A program made the position numbers and the translations under genes. Shown here one piece after another: positions 1 to 6,306 of a DNA stretch of 36,293 nt. Under the pieces are notes generated by a model, which saw only the letters and a program-made list of their open reading frames with translations, was not told the DNA's origin and searched no databases. Numbering within the stretch: the first letter of the stretch is position 1; each line of letters begins with the position of its first letter. Source of the stretch: a virus; IMG/VR virus record IMGVR_UViG_3300047276_000260, positions 1-36,293 of that record; one strand, written 5' to 3'.

Positions 1-42
1 CGCCATCCTGAATCCTTCAGCCGCGGCAACAACAACCTCTGA
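1..42 (+). CDS. Major capsid protein, 3' end (continuation of the gene at 34151)
   Basis: The first 14 codons read R-H-P-E-S-F-S-R-G-N-N-N-L-stop, the same C-terminus as the protease-capsid protein that ends at 36208. It is a second copy of that gene's tail created by the contig overlap, not a separate gene. Confidence 0.95.
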   Translation, partial: RHPESFSRGNNNL

Positions 43-127
43 TCATGTTGATCCGCGTCCTTAGGCAGACCATGCTGAGCGGACGTGTGGCAAACGTCGG
101 GGAAGTCCTAGAGGCTTCCCCCTCTGA
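1..127. repeat. Terminal direct repeat (contig closure), left copy
   Basis: These 127 bases are identical to the last 127 bases of the window. They contain the last 14 codons of the capsid gene, its stop codon and the start of the next gene, so they are ordinary coding sequence rather than a specialised end. The simplest explanation is assembler overlap on a circular or circularly permuted template; 127 is a common maximum k-mer size. A true 127-bp physical terminal repeat is less likely because it falls inside genes. Confidence 0.95.
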
Positions 128-251
128 CGCCAGGCTTCTGATCGGTATTGGCAAAGCTGTTGAAGCTGCTGCCGCACCTGTCAAGATTGAAGAGCCAGTA
201 GAGGCTCCCATCCCCAAATCAGCGCCCAAGCGCAGGAGATCTACCCAATGA
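45..251 (+). CDS. Small head-module protein of unknown function
   Basis: A 68-residue protein that begins two bases after the capsid stop codon and overlaps the next gene by ATGA. The first part has a compact pattern of the kind M-L-x-x-L-R-x-T-M-x-x-G-R followed by G-E-V-x-E and S-D-A-R-L-L-I-G-x-G-K-A, which I recall from small proteins placed directly behind capsid genes in many siphoviruses. The last third is low complexity, first Ala/Glu/Pro and then a basic K-R-R-R-S tail. Position suggests a role in the head or connector. No enzymatic motif is visible. Function is not known to me. Confidence 0.8.
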   Translation: MLIRVLRQTMLSGRVANVGEVLEASPSDARLLIGIGKAVEAAAAPVKIEEPVEAPIPKSAPKRRRSTQ

Positions 252-637
252 CCATCCACAATCTCGGATCGAAAACCGATCTGCTTAAGCTGCACAACAA
301 CGCAGTGGTCGCTTCCACTGGTGCTGGCACCCCCGCCTACGTAGACCTTGTGGACTACGAAGGTGATGTGGCCTTCATCATTGATGCCGCAGCTGCTGGT
401 TCTGGCGTCACTCTGACTGCCAAGATCCAAGACAGCGCCACTACCACCTCTGGTGATTTCGCTGATGTGACCGGTGGCGGCTTCACTGCTGCAGCTGCTA
501 ACACTGCCTTCCAGCAGAAGATCTACCTGAACAGCAACGACCTGAAGCGCTACGTTCGCGTGCTCTTCACCGTTACCGGTGGCACTGGCACCGGCGCTGT
601 GTCAGTGGTTGCCCTTGGCTCCAAGAAGTACAGCTGA
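248..637 (+). CDS. Probable head decoration or minor head protein
   Basis: A 129-residue protein, rich in Gly, Ala, Thr and Val in alternating hydrophobic patterns, which suggests an all-beta fold. There are no cysteines, membrane segments or catalytic motifs. It overlaps its neighbours by 4 bases and 1 base, so it is translated as part of the head operon. Small beta proteins directly downstream of an HK97-type capsid gene are often capsid decoration proteins, and that is my inference here. A connector component would be the alternative. Confidence 0.7.
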   Translation: MTIHNLGSKTDLLKLHNNAVVASTGAGTPAYVDLVDYEGDVAFIIDAAAAGSGVTLTAKIQDSATTTSGDFADVTGGGFTAAAANTAFQQKIYLNSNDLKRYVRVLFTVTGGTGTGAVSVVALGSKKYS

Positions 638-915
638 TGGCTCTTACGGAAGATCTCGATATCTTCCTGGCAGACTTCGGCGTCAGCTGCACGGCTGGCG
701 CCGTTACTGCACTAGGGATCCTTGACATGCCCAGCCAAGTGGTTGCTGACGGCATGGTGCTCAGCACTGATTACACGCTGACAGCCAAAGCATCTGATTT
801 CGGAAATCTAAGCCGCGGCAGTTCTATCACGGTTGCGACAGTCGCCTATACCGTGCGTGAGGTCATGCTGTTGGATGACGGCAAGTTTGTTCAGATCGGG
901 CTTCAGAAGACATGA
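637..915 (+). CDS. Head-tail joining protein, lambda gpFII-like
   Basis: A 92-residue protein. The start E-D-L-D-I-F-L-A-D-F-G, the middle L-G-I-L-D-M-P and the end V-A-Y-T-V-R-E-V-x-x-L-x-D-G-K fit the gpFII/Phage_attach family, which caps the completed head and forms the surface to which the tail attaches. Lambda gpFII is 117 residues long, so this is a slightly short member. Its place between the capsid genes and the tail terminator matches lambda order, except that a fibre-like gene is inserted between the two. The family call rests on pattern and position, not on a search. Confidence 0.7.
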   Translation: MALTEDLDIFLADFGVSCTAGAVTALGILDMPSQVVADGMVLSTDYTLTAKASDFGNLSRGSSITVATVAYTVREVMLLDDGKFVQIGLQKT

Positions 916-1550
916 GCAGCCCATTTAAGGTCAACAGCAAAAGCCAGTGGTCGACGCTGAATCCAGTGTTGATGGCAGGAGAACCTGGCTTTGAGAGCAT
1001 TGATAGCAACCTCAAGATTGGCGATGGCAAAACGCCATGGAATCAGTTGCCTTACTTTGCTGGGCCTGGGTATTGGGGGAGCTTCTGGGATCTAACATCC
1101 CAAACCGCGACGGCTAATACACCGACTGCAATGCTGCTGCGTTCTGCAGATGCCAGCAACCGCGGCATCAATATCGCCAGCCAGTCACGAATTACGGTTG
1201 ATCACGCTGGCGTGTATAGCATCACGTTTTCAATCCAGTTCACCAATAACGAAACGCAGATCCACGACATAAACGTATGGTTGCGCAAAAACGACAGTGG
1301 CGCATCCGGTGATGTGCCTGCCAGTGACAGCAGGTTTAGTATCATCGCCAAGCATGGCAGCACGCCGGGCAACATCATCGGCACAGTCAACTACGTGCTG
1401 AGCTTGGCCGCGGCAGATTACATAGAGCTGATGTGGGCAACCAGTGATGCTGATGCCTATATCCACGCCGAACCGGCAGCTACTAGCCCTTACACGCACC
1501 CGAGCATTCCAGGCATTATCTGCACAGTGGTTCAGGTGGCATCAGCATGA
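912..1550 (+). CDS. Virion fibre-like protein with Mtd-type N-terminus and jelly-roll C-terminus
   Basis: A 212-residue protein. Residues 10-50 carry the module W-S-T-x-N-P-V-L-x-A-G-E-P-G-F-E followed by K-I-G-D-G-K-T-P-W-N, typical of the N-terminal domain of phage tropism-determinant and hyaluronidase-like fibre proteins. The rest (about 60-212) alternates beta strands with G-V-Y-S-I-T-F-S-I-Q-F and a late Y-I-E-L-M-W pattern, which resembles C1q/TNF-like trimeric heads. It is therefore probably a surface-exposed binding protein of the virion. Its place between head-tail joining and tail terminator genes is unusual for a fibre. Neighbouring genes overlap by 4 bases on both sides. Confidence 0.75.
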   Translation: MSSPFKVNSKSQWSTLNPVLMAGEPGFESIDSNLKIGDGKTPWNQLPYFAGPGYWGSFWDLTSQTATANTPTAMLLRSADASNRGINIASQSRITVDHAGVYSITFSIQFTNNETQIHDINVWLRKNDSGASGDVPASDSRFSIIAKHGSTPGNIIGTVNYVLSLAAADYIELMWATSDADAYIHAEPAATSPYTHPSIPGIICTVVQVASA

Positions 1551-1975
1551 CAACCAAGCGCGAATCAATCCTGGCTCAGATCGCTACCACGCTGGCTGGC
1601 ACCACTGGCGTTAGCACGCGGATCTACCGCAGCAGGGTTGAACCGTTGGCACGAGGCGAAAGCCCAGCCATCGTGATCGAACCGATCAACGACACAGCCG
1701 AGCAGAACACCAGTTTGCCCACGTTGGACTGGAGCCTGACGGTGCGGATCGCTGTGATCGTGCGCGGCAACGTGCCGGATCAGCAGGCTGATGCCACGGT
1801 GGAATCGCTGCATAGCAAGATCATGGCCGACTTGACGCTCGGCGGTTACGCCATTGATGTGCAGCCGCGATCTGTCAGCTTTGAGATGGTTGAGGCTGAT
1901 CAGCCGGCTGGCGTGATTGGCTGCGAATATCTTGTGCGTTATCGCACTTCAGTCACGAATCTGAGTACAAGCTGA
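1547..1975 (+). CDS. Tail terminator protein, lambda gpU-like
   Basis: A 142-residue protein. The layout, an N-terminal helix with R-E-S-I-L-A-Q-I-A-T-T-L, then Y-R-S-R, P-A-I-V-I-E-P and a long strand carrying L-T-V-R-I-A-V-I-V-R-G, fits the tail terminator family (gpU and relatives), which ends tail tube polymerisation and docks the tail to the head. Position right before the tail tube gene agrees. It starts inside the stop codon of the fibre-like gene (ATGA). Confidence 0.75.
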   Translation: MTTKRESILAQIATTLAGTTGVSTRIYRSRVEPLARGESPAIVIEPINDTAEQNTSLPTLDWSLTVRIAVIVRGNVPDQQADATVESLHSKIMADLTLGGYAIDVQPRSVSFEMVEADQPAGVIGCEYLVRYRTSVTNLSTS

Positions 1976-2017
1976 GCCGGCTACGATGGATTGAAAGATC
2001 TCATCCGGCCTTAAGCC

Positions 2018-2956
2018 ATGCCGCTGCTTTCTCGCCGCCAGCTGCTGCTGGCTGAACTGGAAGTTACCTACGGGACTGATCCGACCCCTCTTGTAGGCAG
2101 CAACGCGATTCTCGTTCGCAATATCGAGGTGACGCCGCTTGAGGCTGAGACCGTTAGCCGTGAACTGATCCGGCCTTATCTTGGTCAGTCTGAGCAGCTG
2201 CTGGCGCAGACTCGGGTGCTGATCAACTTTGAGGTGGAGCTGGCAGGTTCTGGCACCGCTGGCACCGCTCCTGCTTACGGCCCGCTGCTGCGTGCCTGCA
2301 GCTTCACTGAGACGGTGAGCGCTGGCACAAGCGTGACCTATGAGCCAAACAGCGACGCATCGCCTAAGTCGGTGACCATCTATTTCAACAACGATGGAGT
2401 GCTGCACAAGGCCACCGGTTGCCGCGGCACGTTCTCGCTGAACTGTGCAGTAGGCGAGATCCCAACCATCGCGTTCGAGTTCACCGGCATCTACAACACG
2501 CCTACGGACGTCGCACTGGGCAGCCCTACCTACGCGAATCAGGCAGACCCTGTGGTGTTCAAGCAGGGCAACACCACCGGCTTCCAGGTGTTCAGCTACG
2601 CCGGGTGTCTCCAAAGCTTTAGCCTTGAGCTGGCCAATGAGATCGTCTATCGCGAGCTGGTGGGCTGCACAAAGGAAGTGCTGATCACGAACCGTGCCCC
2701 GGCGGGCGAGGTAATGATCGAGGCCGTGCCCGTTGGTACTCACAACTTCTTTACGGATGCCACCGGCAACAGCACCGGCAATCTGACCTTCCAGCATGGC
2801 CAGACCGCCGGCAACATCGTGACCTTCACAGCCGGACAGATCGATCTGGGCAATCCGTCCTACAGCGATGAGGATGGGATCCAGATGCTGACCCTGCCGT
2901 ACATTGCCACCCCGACCGATTCGGGCAATGATGAGATGGAGATTGTGTTCACCTGA
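2018..2956 (+). CDS. Major tail tube protein
   Basis: A 312-residue protein that starts with L-L-A-E-L-E-V-T-Y-G-T-D-P-T-P, a hallmark opening of siphovirus tail tube proteins. The remaining sequence is beta-rich, with a second half of similar character that may be an added Ig-like or repeated tube domain; 312 residues is longer than the roughly 250 of lambda gpV. It would polymerise around the tape measure to form the tail. A 42-base gap precedes it, the first real gap in this operon, so a separate promoter or processing site could lie there, although I see no convincing promoter. Confidence 0.85.
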   Translation: MPLLSRRQLLLAELEVTYGTDPTPLVGSNAILVRNIEVTPLEAETVSRELIRPYLGQSEQLLAQTRVLINFEVELAGSGTAGTAPAYGPLLRACSFTETVSAGTSVTYEPNSDASPKSVTIYFNNDGVLHKATGCRGTFSLNCAVGEIPTIAFEFTGIYNTPTDVALGSPTYANQADPVVFKQGNTTGFQVFSYAGCLQSFSLELANEIVYRELVGCTKEVLITNRAPAGEVMIEAVPVGTHNFFTDATGNSTGNLTFQHGQTAGNIVTFTAGQIDLGNPSYSDEDGIQMLTLPYIATPTDSGNDEMEIVFT

Positions 2957-2961
2957 TCCGC

Positions 2962-3342
2962 GTGGCTTTTGTCCTAAAGCAGTCCGATTCCTACACTTGG
3001 CCGGTGAGCATTAAGCTTCCGGCCAACGGTGGCAAGCGGGAACGGCAAAGCTTTGATGCTGAGTTCAAGCGCCTGCCTCAGAGCCGGATCAATGAGATCC
3101 AAGAGCTGGTGCAGAAGCGCCTAAAGGCTACGGAGCGGGGCGAGGAACCGGCTGTTGATATCAGTGACCAGAGCATTGCTGAGGAGATCTTGGTCGGTTG
3201 GGAAGGCATCGTGGATGGCGATGGCGAGCCTGTGCCATTCAGCCAAGCCAGTAAGGCCATGCTGCTGGATGTGCCGATGATGGCGCCCGCGCTGATCAAC
3301 GCCTTCTTTGAATCGTTGGTGGAGCTGAAGAGAAAAAACTGA
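2962..3342 (+). CDS. Tail assembly chaperone, short form (gpG-like)
   Basis: A 126-residue protein with a GTG start five bases after the tail tube stop codon. It is charged, mostly helical after residue 30, and lies between tail tube and tape measure, the invariant place of the gpG chaperone. It coats the tape measure during tail assembly and is absent from the virion. Its last three codons are AGA AAA AAC followed by TGA. The run A_AAA_AAC at 3333-3339 is a canonical -1 slippery heptamer in the correct phase, which leads into the longer form described below. Confidence 0.85.
   Translation: MAFVLKQSDSYTWPVSIKLPANGGKRERQSFDAEFKRLPQSRINEIQELVQKRLKATERGEEPAVDISDQSIAEEILVGWEGIVDGDGEPVPFSQASKAMLLDVPMMAPALINAFFESLVELKRKN
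3333..3339 (+). promoter_or_regulatory. -1 ribosomal frameshift site A_AAA_AAC
   Basis: The zero frame reads AAA AAC TGA at 3334-3342. The preceding base is A, giving the heptamer A AAA AAC in the phase required for tandem tRNA slippage. After a -1 shift translation resumes at 3339 with CTG ATC GGG GCC and is open to 3662. The stop codon directly after the heptamer is usual for such sites. I did not identify a clear downstream stimulatory pseudoknot by eye. Confidence 0.85.
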
Positions 3343-3662
3343 TCGGGGCCGCTGAGCACTGGGTGGCCGGCACTGAGGTTGATGAGACGGCCAAGGATGC
3401 AGCCGTGCTCGGTATCGCACCACCACCTAGTAAGGCGGCCAAAGATTACGAGGTGCTTGAGGAAGCGTGGCCAGCTGTGCGTATGTTTCTGAAGGTGCAG
3501 ACGCAATGGCGTGCTGATAGCGGCGCGATCATCGGCCTGGACTATTCAGCAGTGCGATGGGCGTTTGAGCTGTATGGCGCCGACAATCCAGCCGAGCTGT
3601 TGAGTGATCTGCAGATCATCGAGGCTACAGTGGTAGCAGCCGTCAACAAGCGCAAGAGCTGA
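3339..3662 (+). CDS. Tail assembly chaperone frameshift extension (gpGT-like, DUF1799-type)
   Basis: About 107 residues reached by -1 frameshift from the upstream gene, so the complete long product spans 2962-3662 and has about 233 residues. The join reads K-R-K-N then L-I-G-A-A-E-H-W. The end segment with W-P-A-V-R-M-F-L-K-V-Q-T-Q-W and G-L-D-Y-S-A-V matches the DUF1799 pattern of tail chaperone T-domains. The T-domain recruits tail tube subunits to the chaperone-coated tape measure. The first in-frame start codon is at 3363, and independent initiation there has no evident ribosome site. The frameshift reading is preferred. Confidence 0.85.
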   Translation: MIGAAEHWVAGTEVDETAKDAAVLGIAPPPSKAAKDYEVLEEAWPAVRMFLKVQTQWRADSGAIIGLDYSAVRWAFELYGADNPAELLSDLQIIEATVVAAVNKRKS

Positions 3663-3665
3663 CCT

Positions 3666-5588
3666 ATGGCGCTGGACATGACAACGGCCTTGACCATTAA
3701 GGCCAAGGTTGACGGCATCAACCAGATCCAAGGACTAGAGAAGGCGCTCGGTGCTGCTGACAAACAGGCCAATGGATTGGGCAGTGCATTTGGCAAGCTG
3801 ACTGGCATGGCCGGCAAAGCTGCTGCGGCCATGACTGCGCTCGGCGCAGCCGCTGTTGGTGGCCTTGCGGTGCTCGGCAAGAAAGCGATTGACAGCGCCG
3901 ACAACCTGAACGATCTCAGCCAGAAAACTGGTGTAGGCGTTGAAGCGCTTAGCAAGTTTGGGGCAGCAGCTGAAGACAGCGGCAGCAGCTTGGATGAGGT
4001 TGCTAAGGCGATGGGCAAGCTCGCCAAGGGCATTGTCGATCCTGCATCCAAGGCGAATGAGGCGCTGAGATCGATTGGCGTTAGCTCGGTAGATGCCAGC
4101 GGCAAGGTGCGCAGCGTTGATGCTGTGATGCTGGACATTGCCGATAAGTTCAGCAAGCTGCCAGATGGTGCGCAAAAAACTGCGCTTGCTATGGATATCT
4201 TCGGAAAATCAGGCGCGAACCTGATTCCGATGTTGAACGGTGGCCGTGAGGCGATGAGTCAATACAGCGCCACCATCACAACCGAGATGGCACAAGCTGC
4301 CGACAAGTTCAACGACGCGATCAACATGATCATGCGTGAACTGGCGGGGCCGTTTAATCAAGCGATCACGGCATCTCTCCCATACATCACGCAACTGGCT
4401 GTGCAACTCGGCCAGTCCTTACCTGGTGCGATTCAAGCCCTAACGCCAATCATCACCGGACTGCTCCAAGGTCTGACGCAGCTCGGCCAATGGTTCAGCA
4501 CGCTTAGCCCACAGGCGCAGACCTTTGTGATTGGCGCCGCTGCATTGACTGCTGGCTTTATTGCATTGGCCCCCGCAGTGACAGCGATTGTGGCTGTGTT
4601 CACAACGCTTGGCCCGCTGATCACCGGTATTGCTGCGGCTATTGTCGGCATCCCTGCGGTGATCGCTGGCTGGGCTGGCGCGATTGGCCCGCTGATCTCC
4701 GCCCTTGGCACCCTTGGTCCAGCGCTTGTCGCTGTGTTTAGCGGCCCTGTCGGCTGGGTGGCATTGGCCGCTGCCGCTGGCGTGGCGATCTACACATTCC
4801 GCGATCAGATCAGCGGTGCGTTTCAAGCCATTGGCTCAGCCATCGCTACAGCCGCAACGGCGTTCAAGACGGTCTTTATTGATCCGGTCATTCAGCTTGG
4901 GCAGCAGGTAGTTGATTGGTACATCAACACTTGGATGGGCATCTTTGACTTCATCAAAAAGCCATTCGAGATGGCATGGAAATGGATACAAGAGAACTTT
5001 ATTGCACCAATGCAAAACGCTTTCCAGCAGGCTGTGCAGTTCATTCAGAACGCATGGGCCGGGATGCAGCAGATCATCTCCGCACCATTCACCGCTGCCC
5101 TAAACATCGTCAAGAGCGCTCTCAATGGCATTATGGCCGCGATTGAAGGTGGCATTAATGGAGCTGTGGGTGCGATCAACGCACTGATCGCCGCGGCCAA
5201 CCGAGTTCCTGGCGTCAGCATTCCAACCGTTAGCCCAGTGAAGTTGCCACGCTTTGCTGAAGGTGGTGTGGTCACCGGTCCGACCATCGCAATGGTGGGT
5301 GAGGGCGGCGAGCCTGAGTACATCGTGCCACAGTCCAAGGCAAGTAAGTTTGCCGCTAACTGGATGGCCGGGGTCCGTGGCGCGGCTGCTATCCCGCGAT
5401 TCGCTGAGGGTGGTGTGGTGGTGCCCAGTGCAAACGTGAGCATCCAGACGGGCCCTGTCACGCAGATGAATGGTGCAAACTATGTGACCACGCAGGATCT
5501 AAGCCGTGCGGTGCAGGCTGGCATTAATCAAACGCTCAGCCTTATTGCTGGTGATGGCAGCGTGCGTCGTCAGCTGGGGATGGCCTGA
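3666..5588 (+). CDS. Tail tape measure protein
   Basis: A 640-residue protein, the longest in the tail operon. Residues 1-140 are helical and Ala/Lys-rich. About 85-110 carry the common tape measure pattern with N-D-L-S-Q-K-T-G-V and A-L-S-K-F-G-A-A-A. Residues about 260-370 form strongly hydrophobic stretches rich in Ala, Gly, Ile and Val, as expected for segments released into the host membrane. Near the C-terminus the phrase R-F-A-E-G-G-V-V occurs twice, together with E-Y-I-V-P, as often seen in tape measures. At about 0.15 nm per residue the tail would be near 95 nm. Follows the chaperone pair by three bases. Confidence 0.92.
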   Translation: MALDMTTALTIKAKVDGINQIQGLEKALGAADKQANGLGSAFGKLTGMAGKAAAAMTALGAAAVGGLAVLGKKAIDSADNLNDLSQKTGVGVEALSKFGAAAEDSGSSLDEVAKAMGKLAKGIVDPASKANEALRSIGVSSVDASGKVRSVDAVMLDIADKFSKLPDGAQKTALAMDIFGKSGANLIPMLNGGREAMSQYSATITTEMAQAADKFNDAINMIMRELAGPFNQAITASLPYITQLAVQLGQSLPGAIQALTPIITGLLQGLTQLGQWFSTLSPQAQTFVIGAAALTAGFIALAPAVTAIVAVFTTLGPLITGIAAAIVGIPAVIAGWAGAIGPLISALGTLGPALVAVFSGPVGWVALAAAAGVAIYTFRDQISGAFQAIGSAIATAATAFKTVFIDPVIQLGQQVVDWYINTWMGIFDFIKKPFEMAWKWIQENFIAPMQNAFQQAVQFIQNAWAGMQQIISAPFTAALNIVKSALNGIMAAIEGGINGAVGAINALIAAANRVPGVSIPTVSPVKLPRFAEGGVVTGPTIAMVGEGGEPEYIVPQSKASKFAANWMAGVRGAAAIPRFAEGGVVVPSANVSIQTGPVTQMNGANYVTTQDLSRAVQAGINQTLSLIAGDGSVRRQLGMA

Positions 5589-6097
5589 TGGCGTATTACG
5601 ACCTACTCTGCTTCCTTGAGTATTACGCTGATCGAACCAGCGTCTACGACATCAGCACTGGCAAACGTGCGCCAACGCGACGGTGGCAGAACTTCTACCA
5701 AGTGCCGCAGGATCTTTCGACGGTGGATAGCGATGTACAGGGCAACTTTGTCTACATCCCCTTCACCGCTGAGGGATTCACGCTTAGGCCCGCCAACAGC
5801 ATTGGCGAGCTATCAATCGAGATCGCTGCTACTGCAGATATCATCGATCTAACTGATACAGCCGTTGGCGCTGGTCGACTTGTGATCGCATCGCTTTACC
5901 TGCAGGATGCTGGTGAGGATGCCTTGGATCCTGCTAGCGCGACACTGATCAGCCGCTACATTGGTGGGATTGATGGCGCAGCAGTTGATGACACCTCAGT
6001 CAGCTGGTCTGTTAGCCCTGTGATCGACAAAAGCAAACCACAGATTCCTACCCGCAAGGTGTCATCTGATCTGGTCGGGAGGTTTACGGGACGATGA
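5588..6097 (+). CDS. Minor tail protein, probably distal tail
   Basis: A 169-residue protein that overlaps the tape measure stop codon (TGATG). It has few charged patches and many beta-type stretches such as F-V-Y-I-P-F and F-T-L-R-P-A-N-S-I-G-E-L-S-I-E-I. In lambda order the genes behind the tape measure (M, L, K, I) build the tail tip, and this protein is the counterpart by position, perhaps of gpL or gpM. No zinc or iron-sulfur cysteines typical of gpL are visible. The exact role is an inference. Confidence 0.65.
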   Translation: MAYYDLLCFLEYYADRTSVYDISTGKRAPTRRWQNFYQVPQDLSTVDSDVQGNFVYIPFTAEGFTLRPANSIGELSIEIAATADIIDLTDTAVGAGRLVIASLYLQDAGEDALDPASATLISRYIGGIDGAAVDDTSVSWSVSPVIDKSKPQIPTRKVSSDLVGRFTGR

Positions 6098-6306
6098 GAC
6101 AACTTCTGGGGATCAATTTGCAAGTGCGTTGCGTCGATGGGAGCACGCATGATGGCATCAAACTATTTGTGCAAGACAATCATCGCGTGTATGTTTCCGC
6201 TGATGGTAGCAAGCTGACTGACGTGGACTGCATCGAGCACTGCACCTTGGTTGTCCCACCTATGGTGCTAGCAAACGTGCTGCACGCCTGCAAGGAGTGT
6301 GAGTGA
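6094..6306 (+). CDS. Small tail-tip region protein of unknown function
   Basis: A 70-residue protein linked to its neighbours by ATGA and TGATG overlaps. It has four cysteines spread along the chain (one near residue 13, then in D-C-I-E-H-C and in A-C-K-E-C-E at the very end), so a small metal-binding or disulfide-stabilised fold is possible. It lies between distal tail and hub genes, where phages often keep a small tail tip or assembly factor. I do not recognise a family. Confidence 0.7.
   Translation: MRQLLGINLQVRCVDGSTHDGIKLFVQDNHRVYVSADGSKLTDVDCIEHCTLVVPPMVLANVLHACKECE

Noticed and set aside
1949-2797. 282-codon minus strand open frame opposite the tail tube gene
   Set aside because: It is a shadow frame of the tail tube gene with no recognisable domain, and it would be the only minus gene inside a tightly packed + operon.
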